Shown one piece after another: positions 63,948 to 64,000 of a DNA stretch of 64,000 nucleotides. A program made the position numbers and the translations under genes. Numbering within the stretch: position 1 is the first letter of the stretch; the number at the start of each line of letters is the position of its first letter. Origin of the DNA: Leptospira sp. (lineage in GTDB: Bacteria > Spirochaetota > Leptospiria > Leptospirales > Leptospiraceae); the NCBI GenBank assembly GCA_027533185.1, contig JAPZTS010000017.1, positions 1 to 64,000 on the forward strand, in the 5' to 3' direction. The notes under the pieces were generated by a model, which searched no databases, had not been told where the DNA came from, and was given only the letters and a program-made list of their open reading frames with translations.

Positions 63948-64000
63948 ATCTTCTGTTTATTCCCAAGTAACATTCCGTCACTTTTATTTTTTATTAAAAA

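Overview
The window is a 64 kb piece of a spirochaete chromosome, almost certainly Leptospira and more likely a saprophytic than a pathogenic lineage. The evidence is the moderately low GC, several Leptospira-style lipoproteins (lipobox plus DUF1554 or He_PIG modules), the DUF1574-MBOAT pair, the flgBC-fliE flagellar genes, and fatty-acid-centred functions (lipases, MaoC hydratase, fatty-acid hydroxylases). No rRNA, convincing tRNA, CRISPR array, prophage or insertion sequence was seen.

Layout. 0-7.2 kb: a truncated DUF1574 gene with its MBOAT O-acyltransferase, a GAF protein, a very acidic repeat protein and a small SLBB protein, all on the minus strand. 7.3-14.3 kb: a complete F1Fo ATP synthase operon, atpI-like-B-E-F-H-A-G-D-C. 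14.3-17.1 kb: three unrelated genes (lipoprotein, OhrR/MarR, glutathione peroxidase) separate the small AtpZ-type gene from the rest of the ATP synthase locus. 17.1-30.9 kb: membrane glycosyltransferase-like proteins, signal peptidase I, a citrate-lyase-type aldolase, a metallo-beta-lactamase protein, a MaoC protein, surface lipoproteins and an unusual tandem repeat array. 30.9-35.3 kb: two consecutive lipase-foldase pairs. 35.4-47.8 kb: housekeeping genes (radA, an RNase D-like gene, an alpha-galactosidase, pyruvate kinase) with envelope and signalling genes. 47.8-55.1 kb: a tightly packed seven-gene minus-strand operon joining an MCE lipid transporter (mlaE-F-D plus auxiliary lipoprotein) to an Fe-S photolyase, a fatty-acid hydroxylase and a flavoprotein. 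55.2-57.3 kb: a membrane-anchored AraC regulator and a second hydroxylase. 57.4-60.8 kb: an accessory island with VapBC, a GyrI-like protein, a decayed HpaII-type restriction gene, an HNH nuclease and other relics. 61.1-62.5 kb: flgB-flgC-fliE. The end holds a DUF4430-like protein and a metallo-beta-lactamase protein.

The clearest unusual items are: the duplicated lipase-foldase locus, with an intrinsic terminator after each lipase and an Asp-rich insertion beside the catalytic Asp of one enzyme; the MCE-photolyase-hydroxylase operon; a 26/48-bp GCGTC repeat array related to a two-copy repeat that supplies the ribosome binding site of a gene 26 kb away; and the restriction-gene graveyard with a near-perfect VapBC operator. 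All functional statements come from reading the sequence and from recalled family signatures. No database search was run.
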